From Rhodococcus marinonascens NBRC 14363 (GTDB lineage Bacteria > Actinomycetota > Actinomycetes > Mycobacteriales > Mycobacteriaceae): a DNA stretch of 64,000 nucleotides. The translations under genes and the position numbers were made by a program. Under the pieces are notes generated by a model. The model did no database searches. It was not told the origin of the DNA and saw only the letters and a program-made list of their open reading frames with translations. Positions 33,674 to 45,100 of the stretch are shown piece after piece. The DNA is taken from positions 62,001-126,000 of the forward strand of contig NZ_BCXB01000012.1 of the NCBI RefSeq assembly GCF_001894885.1. The letters are read 5' to 3'. Position 1 is the stretch's first letter; each line of letters opens with the position of its first letter.

Positions 33674-34834
33674 TCACAACCAGTTGCGGCGTTTGAAGAC
33701 CGTGAACAGCGTGCTACAAGTAACCGCCATCAGCGACAGCGCGAACGGGTACCCGAAATCCCAATGCAATTCGGGCATATGGTCGAAGTTCATACCGTAG
33801 ATGGTCCCGATCAGAGTCGGCGCGAAGAGAATCGCCGCGTATGCCGACACCTTTTTGATCTCTTCGTTCTGCTCGATGCTGGCATGGGTCAGATTGCGGA
33901 TCTCCTCGTTCTGCTCCTGCGACACCAGGGTGGCGTTGACCTTCAGGATGTTCCCGAGTAACTGTCGAAAGTTGTCCGCTCGCTCGACCGCAACAGTCGC
34001 GTGGTCGGTGACGTCCCGCAGGTACCGTTGCAGCTCGTCATCGGTGTTGTACTTGTCGAATCCCGCCGATAATCCCTTCAGCATCCCGAGCAGTGGCCTC
34101 GTCGCCCTCTGGAATTCGATGACCTCTCGGGTCAGTTCGTAGATGCGTCGCGACACTCCGGGCGCTCCGCTGAACACCTCGGTCTCGATCTCATCGATGT
34201 CAGTCTGCAGCCCGGACACCACCGGCGCGTACCCGTCGACTACCGCGTCGAGGATGGCGTAGAGGACGGCCTCTGTCCCGAGACTCAGCAGGTCCGGATT
34301 GCTCTCCATTCGCCGGCGGACCGCCGACAGATCGGGTGACTCACTGTGCCGGACGGTGAGCACGAAGTTTCGCCCGCAAAAGATGTGCAACTCACCGAAT
34401 TCGACGCGCTCGGTCTCATCGCAGTACCGCGCTGCCCGCAGGACCACGAACAACGTCTCACCGTAACGCTCGAGCTTGGGTCGCTGATGGGCAACGATCG
34501 CGTCCTCCACGGCCAGTTCGTGCAGATCGAATTGCTCTGCTGCCGCATACAACTGGGACTCGTTGGGACGGTACATGCCAATCCACGCCATCGAGGCCGA
34601 ATCGAGCACACCCCCGAAAGCCTCCGACAGGGTGCTAGTGGTGGCAATCCTCTTTCCGTCACGGTAGACGGCGCTTTGGACCACTTTCCCATTGGGATGT
34701 TGGACCACTTTCGGTTTGGAAGAAGCGGTTTCGGCGGCGCAGTGCGTGGCCTCGCCACCGGCGACGCTATCGACGTCGGTCAGACCAGTGGAACGGCTGG
34801 GCAGAATGGAACGGATCGGACGCAACTGAGGCAT
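33674..34834 (-). CDS. corA: CorA family Mg2+/Co2+ channel
   Basis: The 386-residue protein has a large cytoplasmic domain, long helices (willow region ELTREVIEFQRATRPLLGMLKGL) and two C-terminal membrane helices separated by YGMNFDHMPEL, the selectivity GMN motif of CorA. It ends with a basic KRRNW tail. It is a pentameric inner-membrane magnesium channel. The N-terminal start is uncertain: ATG 34834 (MPQLRPIRSIL) was chosen; a GTG at 34882 gives 16 more residues. No ribosome site is strong. The region before it is long and contains no recognisable magnesium riboswitch. Confidence 0.93.
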   Translation of the reverse strand: MPQLRPIRSILPSRSTGLTDVDSVAGGEATHCAAETASSKPKVVQHPNGKVVQSAVYRDGKRIATTSTLSEAFGGVLDSASMAWIGMYRPNESQLYAAAEQFDLHELAVEDAIVAHQRPKLERYGETLFVVLRAARYCDETERVEFGELHIFCGRNFVLTVRHSESPDLSAVRRRMESNPDLLSLGTEAVLYAILDAVVDGYAPVVSGLQTDIDEIETEVFSGAPGVSRRIYELTREVIEFQRATRPLLGMLKGLSAGFDKYNTDDELQRYLRDVTDHATVAVERADNFRQLLGNILKVNATLVSQEQNEEIRNLTHASIEQNEEIKKVSAYAAILFAPTLIGTIYGMNFDHMPELHWDFGYPFALSLMAVTCSTLFTVFKRRNWL

Positions 34835-35163
34835 GGTGGAGCTTTCAAGAAAGAGGGCAGAACTATCTGCACCGGGAAACACGGGCTGAGGAACACAAGA
34901 TGAAACCGCGGCACCTATCGGTGAGACGATTTCAGCTGGTACTGGGAGGTTGGCTGCTCATTCGAATGCCACACCTCCTCTTTCCCTCGAACTCACTAAC
35001 CTCGAAAACACTGACCTTGAAGTACCGACCTTCGAACACATTGAAGGCGATATGCACACTCGCGACGTGGCGCGACTGGCATACCTCCGTACACGGTACC
35101 CGCGGTGAGCTGTGGCGACAACCAGCGATCTGGAATAGGCCGGCCGAGATCGGATGATGGAAG
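34835..35163. other. 329-bp region between corA and the NRPS gene with degenerate 15-bp repeats
   Basis: No gene is supported. It holds the corA promoter and the end of NRPS transcription. From 34984 to 35050 four degenerate 14-16-base units can be aligned (CCTCGAACTCACTAA, CCTCGAAAACACTGA, CCTTGAAGTACCGA, CCTTCGAACACATTG). A weak hairpin CGATCT/AGATCG (35126-35131 with 35147-35152) enclosing GGCCGGCC lies just past the NRPS stop codon and could be its terminator. Confidence 0.4.
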
Positions 35164-38100
35164 TCAGCTGCGGTCGGAGACTACGCGGGAGAGCACCGGA
35201 CCGATGACGGCGAGAGACTGCGGCTCGATCATCTGATTGTGCCCGCACTCCACCACGTGCTCGGCGATTCGGCCGGTCACGATCGGTCGCCATTCCTCCG
35301 CCGATCGCGTTCGAACCATACTGTTTTCGGTGTTCGACCCACTTTCGGTGTTCGACCCGCTTTCAGCGCTCGATGCAGAAAAGATAAGTAGATCACCATC
35401 GAAAACGCGGGGGACGAACCGATGTACCAACCGCCTCGAATTCTCGTAGCCCGCGTTGATCCGCTCGAGATGAGCAGCCGTCACTCCCGTCTCGGTGCCA
35501 AACGACTCGTTCAGTAGCCGGGCGGCACGCTCGTACGTCAGCTCGCTGTCCGAAATATCGGTATCGAGCCCCAGTCCGAGTAGCAGTTCACGCATTCCGA
35601 GCCTGCCGTATATCGGCTCCACCCCGTCTTCCGGATAGCTGTCCATGAGGGCGAGCGTCGACACTTCCACTCGAGCTTCTTGGAGTTCGACGGCCATGGC
35701 GTGGGCGATGACCCCGCCGAGCGACCACCCGAGCAGATCGTAGGGTCCTTCGGGCTGAATTGCCCGGATCTCCTCGACATATCGGTGCGCGAGTTCCTCG
35801 ATCGATTCGGGCAACGGCTCACCACTGATCGCAGGAAGTTGCAGTCCGAACGCACGGCGATCCTTCGGCAGATACGGCACGAGTCCGGCATACCCCCACG
35901 ACAGCCCGATCCCCGGATGCACGCAGAACAACGGCCGGCCTCCGCCCTCGGAACGCAATGGAATCACCACGGCCAAGGCCTCCTCGACACCGCTCTCCGC
36001 CGAGGGCAGTGCGAGCCGACGGGCGAGTCCGGACGGCGTCGGGTCCAGGAAGATCCATTGCAATGGGATCGCCCGATAGAGACGATCCTGCAGGCCGGAA
36101 GACACTTTCGTCGCGAGGAGCGAGTTGCCACCCCGCTCGAAGAAGTTGTCATCGGCGCCCACTCGCTCGAGGCCGAGCACCTCGGTGAACGCGTCGACGA
36201 TCGCTTCCTCGATCGGGTTCTCCGGTGGCCGGAACGCCGTACCCGAGAGGAACTCGGGCGCTGGGAGTGCGGCACGATCGAACTTGCCCGCCGGGGTCAG
36301 TGGAACCGCATCGAGTTCGACGATCGCCGCCGGCACCATGTGGGCGGGCAGGCGCTGCCCGGCCATCCGGAGGAGTTCCGCGGAGTTCACACTCGCGCCG
36401 CCGACCGGGTGGACGTAGGAGACCAGTAGCGATTCACCCGCGGGACCGACTCTGCCGATCGTGACGGCGAACTCGACATCGGCGTGAGCGCGCAGCACCG
36501 CGTCGATTTCCCCGGGCTCGATACGAAACCCGCGGATCTTCACTTGGAAGTCGCTGCGACCCACGTACTCGAGAGTTCCTTCGCGGCGCCACCGCACCAC
36601 GTCTCCGGTGCGGTACATCCGCTCTCCCGGCGCGCCCCACGGGGCGGCCACGAACCGCGACGCCGTCAACGCGGGTCGACGGTGATACCCAGCGGCCAGG
36701 GCGCGCCCCGACACATACAACTCACCCACCACACCCACCGGAACCAGGCGCAGACGGGAATCGAGCACTACCTCCGCCACACCCCGGGTCGGTGCGCCGA
36801 GGGTGATCGGCTCGCCCGGTACCAACTCGTCGCTGATGTTCGACATGATCGTGGTCTCGGTCGGTCCGTAGGCGTTGAACATCCGGCGACCGGGAGCCCA
36901 CCCCGCGACGAGTTCGGGTGGACACGGCTCACCGGCCACAACCAGCGTCCGCAACGTCTCGAACCCCAGCGGGTTCATCGAGGCCAACGCGGTGGGAGTG
37001 ACGAACCCGTGGGATACCCGCTCCTCGCTGATCAGCCCGGCCAGTTCGGCACCGCCGTAGATCGTCGGCGGCGCGATCACCAGCGTCGCGCCCGCGCAGA
37101 ATGCCATGACGAGTTCGAAGACGGACGCGTCGAAACTCGGCGACGCGAAGTGCAGAATCCGGGAGTCGGGTGTCACTGCAAGGCGGTCGCGCTCCTCCGC
37201 TGCCAGGTTCGCCACGCCACGGTGCGTGACGACCACTCCTTTCGGTGTGCCCGTGGATCCGGACGTGTAAATAAGGTATGCGGGATGCGACTCATGCAGC
37301 GGCGCAGTCCGATCGAAATCGGTGACCGGCTCGCTGGACTGTTCCTGAATCCGCCGTTCGTCCTCGGCGTCATCGAGCACGATCCAGTTCACGCTGTCCG
37401 GCAGCCGATCTCTATGCGCCAGGGTGGTCACGCCCGACACCACACCGGAGTCGGCGAGCATGTGCTCGATCCTTTCGAGCGGATACTCGGGATCGACCGG
37501 CAGGAACGCCGCTCCGGCCCGAGCGACGGCCCACACCGACAACACCGATTCGGCCGATCGTGAGGCACTCACGGCGACCGACGTGCCCGGCCCGGCCCCG
37601 ATCTGAATCAGCCTGCGCGCCAGCCGGTTGGAGGCCACGTCCAATTCCCGGTACGACATCGACTGCCCCTGATACACCACCGCGCCCGCGTCGGGGTCCC
37701 GGTCCGCTGCTGCCGACAGCAGTTCCGGCAGAAGAAGATCCGGCGCATCGGAGGAACCGCGGACCGGAGCCAGGCCGGCGATCTCGTCGGGTCCGAGGAT
37801 CTCGATGTCACCCACCCAGAGGTCGGGGTCTGCGGTGACGGTCTCGAGAATTCGCACGAATCGCTCCGCAAAGCCCTGCACAGTGGCCGCGTCGAACAGG
37901 TCGATCGCGTAGTCGATCGCTCCCGCCATTCCGGCGGCGACGCCATACGACGCGACCTGATCGGCGAGGATGACCTCGAGATCCACTTTGACCACGTGAA
38001 GCGCGGGATCGAGACCCTCGACAGTCAGCCCCGGCAACTGCAGCGTGGGACGCTCGTTGTTCTGGAATTCCAGCGAGACCTGGAACATCGGTGAGTGCGC

Positions 38101-39144
38101 AGTCGACCGCACCGGGCCGACGGCGTCCACCACGCGTTCGAAGGGAATGTCGGCATGCGCGAAGGCGCCCAAATCGACGTCCCGGATATGCGCCAGGAGT
38201 GCGGCGAAAGACGCTCCTGCTTCGACCGTGCTGCGCAGGGCGAGGGTGCCGACGAACATGCCGACGAGATCGTCGAGCGCGGCGTCACCGCGGCCGGCGA
38301 TGGGCGTTCCGATCACCACGTCGTCGGTGGCGCCGAGTCGTCCGAGAAGAACAGCTAGTGCGGCATGCACAACCATGAATTCGGTCGACCCGTGACGGCG
38401 CGCCAGCGTCCGGATCCTCCTGTGCAGCCCAGCATCGATCGCGAACTGCACGCGGTCTCCGCGGAACGACTGTTGGGCGGGACGGTGCCGGTCCGCCGGT
38501 AGTTCCAGGAGTTCGGGAAGCCCCGACAGCGCGGACGTCCAATAGTCCAGTTGTCGCGAGATCAGCGACTCCGGGGCGTCTTCGCTGCCCAGCAACTGCC
38601 GCTGCCACAGCGTGTAGTCCGCGTACTGGACCGGCAGCGGCTGCCAGTCGGGGGAGCGCCCGTGCACCCGGGATTCGTACGCGATCATCATGTCCCGGAC
38701 GAGTGGTGCCATCGAGAACCCGTCGGCCGAGATGTGGTGCACGACCACGGCGAGTACGTGTGTTGCATCGTCGACAGTGAACAGGGCGACGCGCAGTGGC
38801 ACCGAGGTTGTGACGTCGAATCCGGCCGACACCAGTCGGGTCAACTCTTCCCGCAACCGGTGCTCGTCCACGTCCAGTGTGCGTGCGAGCATCGGTGTCT
38901 CGGGCGCCAGCACCTCCTGGACAGGTTCGCGGTCCCAGAGCGGGAATCGGGTGCGCAGCGACTCGTGCCTGGTCACGACATCGGTAATCGCCGAGGTCAA
39001 CGCGCCCACATCGAGTTCTCCGGTGAGGCGCACGACCATCGGAATGTTGTAGGCAGGCGAACGCGTGTCGAACTGGTTGATAAACCACATGCGCTGCTGC
39101 GCATAGGACAACGGGACCCGGTCGGGGCGCTCGCTCGCAATGAG
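35164..39144 (-). other. NRPS module 7 and thioesterase: C-A7-T-TE
   Basis: Residues 7583-8908. C domain HHISADG (H7718), A7 with code D A F F V A A I M (K), aliphatic-type, carrier S8590 (GGNSLLATK), then a type I thioesterase from about 8640 with HPGIG, GWSLGG (S8723), LMDSYPED (D8750) and CGHNQM (H8884). TE releases the heptapeptide by hydrolysis or ring closure. An 18-bp tandem repeat (35325-35360) encodes ESGSNT twice within TE. Confidence 0.87.
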
Positions 39145-42100
39145 CGCGGGGCGGCCGGAGGAGCCGGTGCCGGCGTGTTCGATGCGCGCGGAAATCGCCT
39201 CGACCGTGGGCGCTTCGAACAGCGACCGTACTCCGATGTCGGTACCGAGCGCGGCGCGCAGACGGGCCACCGCCCTGGTCGCGCTCAGGGAGTTGCCGCC
39301 GAGGTCGAAGAATCCTGCATCCACGCTGACGCGATCCCGGCCGAGTACCTCCGCGAAGACCTCGGCGACCGTCTCCTCGACCGGGTTCGCCGGCGCCCGG
39401 TATATCGCCGTCGAGACCCCGAATTCAGGCTGTGGCAGGACCTTACGATTGAACTTTCCGACCGCGGTGAGCGGGATCTTTTCCAGCACGGAGATCGATG
39501 ACGGAACCATGTGGGCGGGCAACCGACCAGTGAGACGGCGCGCGATCTCGTCCGTCTCGAGGGCACGTCCGGGCGCAGGCACGACGTACGACGCGAGAAG
39601 CGTGTCGCCCGCCGCACCGCGGTAGGCGACCGTGACGGCGAATCGGACGTCCGGATCTGTGGTGAGCTCGGCGTCGATCTCGCCGAGTTCGATCCGGAAT
39701 CCGCGCACCTTCACCTGAAAATCGCTGCGGCCCAGGTATTCGATGGTGTGGTCGGCAGTCCAGCGCACGATGTCACCGGTGCGGTACATTCGCTCACCGG
39801 GCTGGGACGGGTTGGCCACGAACCGATCCGCGGTGAGCGCCGCGCGGCGATGGTAGCCCCGCGCCAGGCCTGCACCGGCAATGTACAACTCCCCGGGTAC
39901 GCCGACGGGAACCGGCTGCAGCCGCGTATCCAACACCATTTCTTCGACACCACCGATCGGTCCACCGATGGTGATCCGCTCACCCGCAACCATCGGATTA
40001 CTGATGTTGGACATCACCGTGGTCTCGGTCGGCCCGTACGCGTTGTAGAGGCGACGCCCCGGCGCCCACCTGGCCACGAGTTCGGGCGGGCAGGCCTCCC
40101 CTCCGACGACGACATCGGTGAAGTCGTCCAGGCCGGTCGGATCGAGCGATGCGAGCGCCGCGGTGGTGATGAAGGCGTGGGTGACAAGCCGGTCGCCGAT
40201 CACCTGGGCGAGTTCGTCTCCGCCGAATATTGTGGTCGCCGCGATCACCATCGTCGCGCCCGCACCGAACGCCTGCAGGTACTCGAACACGGACCCATCG
40301 AAACTGGGCGTCGAGAAGTGCAGCGTGCGCGACCCCGGCCCCGCGCCGAAGCGGGCGAGTTGTTCACGCGCGAAGTTGTCGAGGCCGCGGTGCGTAACGG
40401 TGACGCCCTTCGGCCTGCCGGTAGAACCCGACGTGTAGACGAGGTAGGCGGCCGTGTCGAGAGTCATCGGTGCAAGGCGGTCGGCGTCACCCACAGGTGC
40501 CGCCGACTGGGCCGCGCACTCGTCGGCGAACGCCGCTTCGTCGAGAACCAGCCAGACGGTGCTCTCGGGTAGCCGATCGCGGTGCCGGGCAGTTGTCAGG
40601 CCGAGAGTGCATCCCGAATCGGTGAGCATGTCCAGGATGCGCTCATCGGGGTAGTTCGGGTCGACGGGCACGAACACGGCCCCCGTCTTGGCGACCGCCC
40701 AGACGCATACGACCGACTCGATTGAGCGGGCAATACCCACGGCCACAGAGGTTTCCGGTCCCGCGCCGAACTCGATCAGCCTGCGTGCCAGCCGGTTCGA
40801 GCGATCATCGAGTTCCTGGTACGACATCTCCTCGTCTACGGACGACAGCGCGAGCGCATCCGGGTCAATCGCGGCGGCGTCCGTGAAGATCTGCGGGAGC
40901 GTACGGATCGAGCGGGCTTCACCACCCCGTACGGGTAGCAGATCACTGCGTTCCCGGTCGGTGAGCAGCGACAAGTCGGCCAACTTCGTGTCGGGGCCGG
41001 TGCAGGCGTAGAGCACCCGCACCACCCGCCGCGCGATGCTTTCGATCGCAGACTGGTCGAACAGATCAGGCACGTACTCGAACTTCAGGTGCAGACTCGT
41101 GTCGGCCGACGCGACGAGGCTCAGCGGGTAGTGGGCTGCGTCACGGACGTCCACCCCTGTCACACGCAGGCCGGCGATGTCGGTGTCCTCCGACAGCCCG
41201 GCGCGATCCACCGGATACGACTCGAAGACGGTCAACGTATCAAAGCCGACACCTGTTCCCGCGGCGTTCTGAATCTCCCCGAGCCCCGTGTAGTGGTGGT
41301 CGAGCATCGCCGCCTGTTCGGCCTGCACCCGCTCGAGCAACGCGCCCAAGGTATCGGCCGGACGCAGCGCGACGCGCACTGGGACCGTGTTGATGAACAG
41401 TCCGATCATCGTCTCGATTCCGGAAAGATCTGGCGGCCTGCCGGATACGGTGGCACCGAAAACGACGTCGTCGCGCCCGGTCAGCATTGCCAGAACTATG
41501 CCCCACGCGGTCTGAAGAATGCTGTTGAGCGTGAGCCCCCGAGCGCGCGCGAACTCGCGCAGCTCGTTCGTCCGGTCCTCGTCGAGGTCGAACACCCACT
41601 CTGACGAAACCGTGGACAGCCGTCGCGCCCGGTCCTGGGGGACCAATAGCGTTGGTTCCTCCACACCCACCAGGGTGTCCGCCCAGGCGCGGGCCGACGC
41701 GTCGCGCTCGCGCCCCGTCATCCACGCAAGGTAATCGCGGTACTCCCGGACCCGCGGCAGCGACGACGGATCCGCATCCGTGGCGTACAACATGAGTAGT
41801 TCCCGAATCAGCAGTGGCATCGACCAACCGTCGAGAAGGATGTGATGGTTCGTCGACACCAAGCGGTACCTGCCACCGGCGGTCGCGATGAGGAGGAACC
41901 TCATCAGCGGCGGTGTCGCCATGTCGAACGGCGTGGTTCGGTCGGCGGCCAGCAGTCGCTCGATTTCTGTTGCAGCAGCGTCGTCGTCCAGTCCGCTCAG
42001 ATCGATCTCCCGCCAGGGCAAAGAAATTGAGCGCGAAACTACCTGCACGGCCCCGCCCTCGGCATCGTGGACAAATGCGGTGCGTAGGTTGGGGTGCCGG

Positions 42101-45100
42101 TCGAGGAGGGTGCCTGCCGCACGGCGCAGTCGTCCGGCGTCCACGTCGCCACCGAAATCGATGCTCAACTGCACGAGGTAGGCGTCCACGGACTCGTCGG
42201 CCAGTTCGGCATGGAACAGCATGCCCGACTGCAACGGAGCCAGCGGCCACACGTCGGTCATCGCCGGATAGCGGCTGGCGAGGTCGTCGATCGCACCCTG
42301 GCCAAGTCGGACGAGGTCGAGGTCGGATGGGCTGAATCCGCCGCCACCCGACTGCGCGTGCTTCGTGAGAGCTTCGAGTGCCGTCACCCACAGTTGAGCG
42401 AGTTCGGCGGCGTCAGCGTCCGCGAGCACGCCGACGGGGAACGACCACGTGGCGACCAGCGTGGGGCCTGCAGCGGTGTCGGTGGTCATGGCGTTTACGT
42501 CGACCGTGGCAACCGGTGGCAGACCAGAGTGTGCTGTGGCGTCGAGTCCGGCGTCGGACACCGGCATCCAGCCGCCGTCCTCCGCGGGCCCGGCGCCGAG
42601 CCGACCGAGGTAGTTGAAACTCACCTGCGGGCTCGGCAGATTCGAAAGATACTGTGCTGTTGAGTTATCGAGATAGCGGAGCAGCCCGAACCCGATGCCG
42701 TGGTCGGGGATCGAACGCAACCGTTCCTTCACTGTCTTGATCGCGTCGCCGGCTGCCCGGCCCCCTGCGAACGCGTCGTCGACGTCCACGTCGCTGAGAT
42801 CGAATCGCACGGGAAATATCGTGGTGAACCACCCGACCGTGCGTACCAGATCCGCTCCGGGAACCACCTGTTCCTCCCTGCCGTGTCCCTCGAGATTCAC
42901 CAGAGCATCGGAGGATTCGATCCCGCGCGTCCGCCGCCAGCGCACGAGCGCCAGCGCCAGGGCAGTCAGCAACCCGTCTCCCACGTTGCCGTGGAAGGCC
43001 TGCGGGAGCGAGGTCAGCAGGACTTGGGTCACGTCTGAGGTAACTCGGACCTCGACCACTGCAGTCTGGAGGTCCGTGGTCTGGAAGTCCGTGGTCTGGA
43101 AGTCCGTGGTCTGGAAGTCAGGGGCCTGGAGGTCGGACCCGGTGAGAGGCCGCGACCCCAGCAACGGGTCTGGACCGTCCAGCGTGCGCCGCCACAGGTC
43201 GAGTTCGGCTGTGCGAGCGGGTTCCTGCGCCACGTCTGTGAGGGCATGCGCCCACCGGCGCATCGACGTTCCGACAGCAGGTAGAGCCGGTTCCTCGCCC
43301 GACCGCACCCGCGCGCAGGCAAGGGCGAGGTCGGGGATCAAGATGCGCCACGACACCCCGTCGACCACCGTGTGGTGAGCGACGATCAGCAACCGGCCGG
43401 TGGTCGGCGGTGTCGCGTTGCTCTCGAACCACACCGCCTGCACCATCACTCCCGACTCCGGGTCGAGCCGGTCGGCGGCCGAGTCGAGTTCACGCTGCGC
43501 GGCGGCGGTGAACGACGCCTCCGATTCGAGGGGTACCGTCCGCATCACTGTGGTCGCCCGTACCCAGCCCGGCTGCTGCACCGCCATCGACCAGCCGCGC
43601 TCGGATCGGTCGCTCCGATGAAGTCTGGCGCGCAGAGTGTCGTGCCGGTCCAGAACCGCCTGCAACGCCGTCATCAGGGTCTCCGCGTCGAGATCGGCCG
43701 GGGTGGTGAACAGGGCGGCCTGGGAGTATCGCCTGAAATCACCTCCCCGGTCCAGCATCCAGTGCACGATCGGGGTCAGCGGGAGCTCACCAACTCCGCC
43801 GCCCGGCAACTCCTCGAGGCTGACCGCCTCCTCTCCCAGCGTCGCAATCTCCGCTAGCGCGGCGACGGTCTTGCGCTCGAACACGTCCCGCGGGGTGATC
43901 ACCACACCCGATGCCTTCGCTCGGGTGACGAGCTGGATCGACATGATGGAGTCGCCGCCCATAGCGAAGAACGAGTCCTCCACGCCTACCGATTCGAGGC
44001 CGAGCACCTCCGCGAACAGGTCGGCGAGGATCCGCTCCGCCTCGGTCACCGGGGCTCGGGCCAGCGACACCCGTTGTCCGAAGTCCGGTTCGGGTAGAGC
44101 ACCGCGATCGAGTTTCCCGTTGACGGTGAGCGGCAGCGTGTCGATGATCACCACCGCCGCGGGAACCATGTGTGCCGCCAGCCGATCGCCCACTGTGCCG
44201 ATGATGGCCGCCGGATCCAGGACCCGGCCGGCCTCGGGCACCACATAGCCCACGAGTCGCTCTTTGCGCGACAGGACCACCGACTGCGCCACCCCCTCGC
44301 AGGCGAGCAGTGCGGATTCCACCTCGCCGAGTTCGATCCGGAATCCCTTCACCTGCACCTGGAAGTCGTTGCGGCCGAGGTATTCGATCCGTCCCTTCCC
44401 ATCCCAACGGCCCAGGTCACCCGACCGGTACATTCGGTCGCCCGGTGCGTACGGGTCGGCCACGAACCGCGTCGATGTGAGAGCGAACCGGCCGAGATAC
44501 CCGCGAGACACCTGCGTACCCGACACGTACAGCTCGCCCACCACGCCGGCCGGCACCGGGTGCAGGCGGGCGTCGAGCACGTACACCCGCAGGCCGGGAA
44601 GCGCCCGGCCGATCACGGACCCGGAAGCCTGCGCGGCGAGCGCCTCGCCCATCGGCAGATGGCTGACGTGCACCGTAGTCTCCGTGATGCCGTACATATT
44701 CACCAAAACGGGCGCGGTGTCGACGTGCCGGGTGTACCAGCGGGTGAGCTGGCCAAGGTCCAGCGCCTCCCCGCCGAAAACTACGTAGCGAAGGGAGAGT
44801 TCGGAACCACCGGACGCCCGGTCCGCCTCCACCAGTTGGTAGAAGGCGGTGGGTGTCTGGTTCAGCACGGTGACCTTCTCGTCGCGAAGGAGCCGCAGGA
44901 AGGTGTCCGGTGAACGCGTCGTGAAGTAGTCCACCACCACCAATCTGCCACCGTGCAAGAGGGCGCCCCACAGCTCCCAGACGGAGAAGTCGAACGCGGC
45001 CGAATGGAACATGGTCCACACGTCGGCCGGGCCGAAGCCGAACAGCGACTGGGTGCTGGAAAACAGAGTCGCGATATTGCGGTGCGACACCTGAACGCCT

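Noticed and set aside
34835-35163. Magnesium (M-box) riboswitch before corA
   Set aside because: No recognisable conserved core was found in the leader; only degenerate repeats are present.
43064-43138. CRISPR array
   Set aside because: The units are contiguous without spacers and translate in frame within an E domain.
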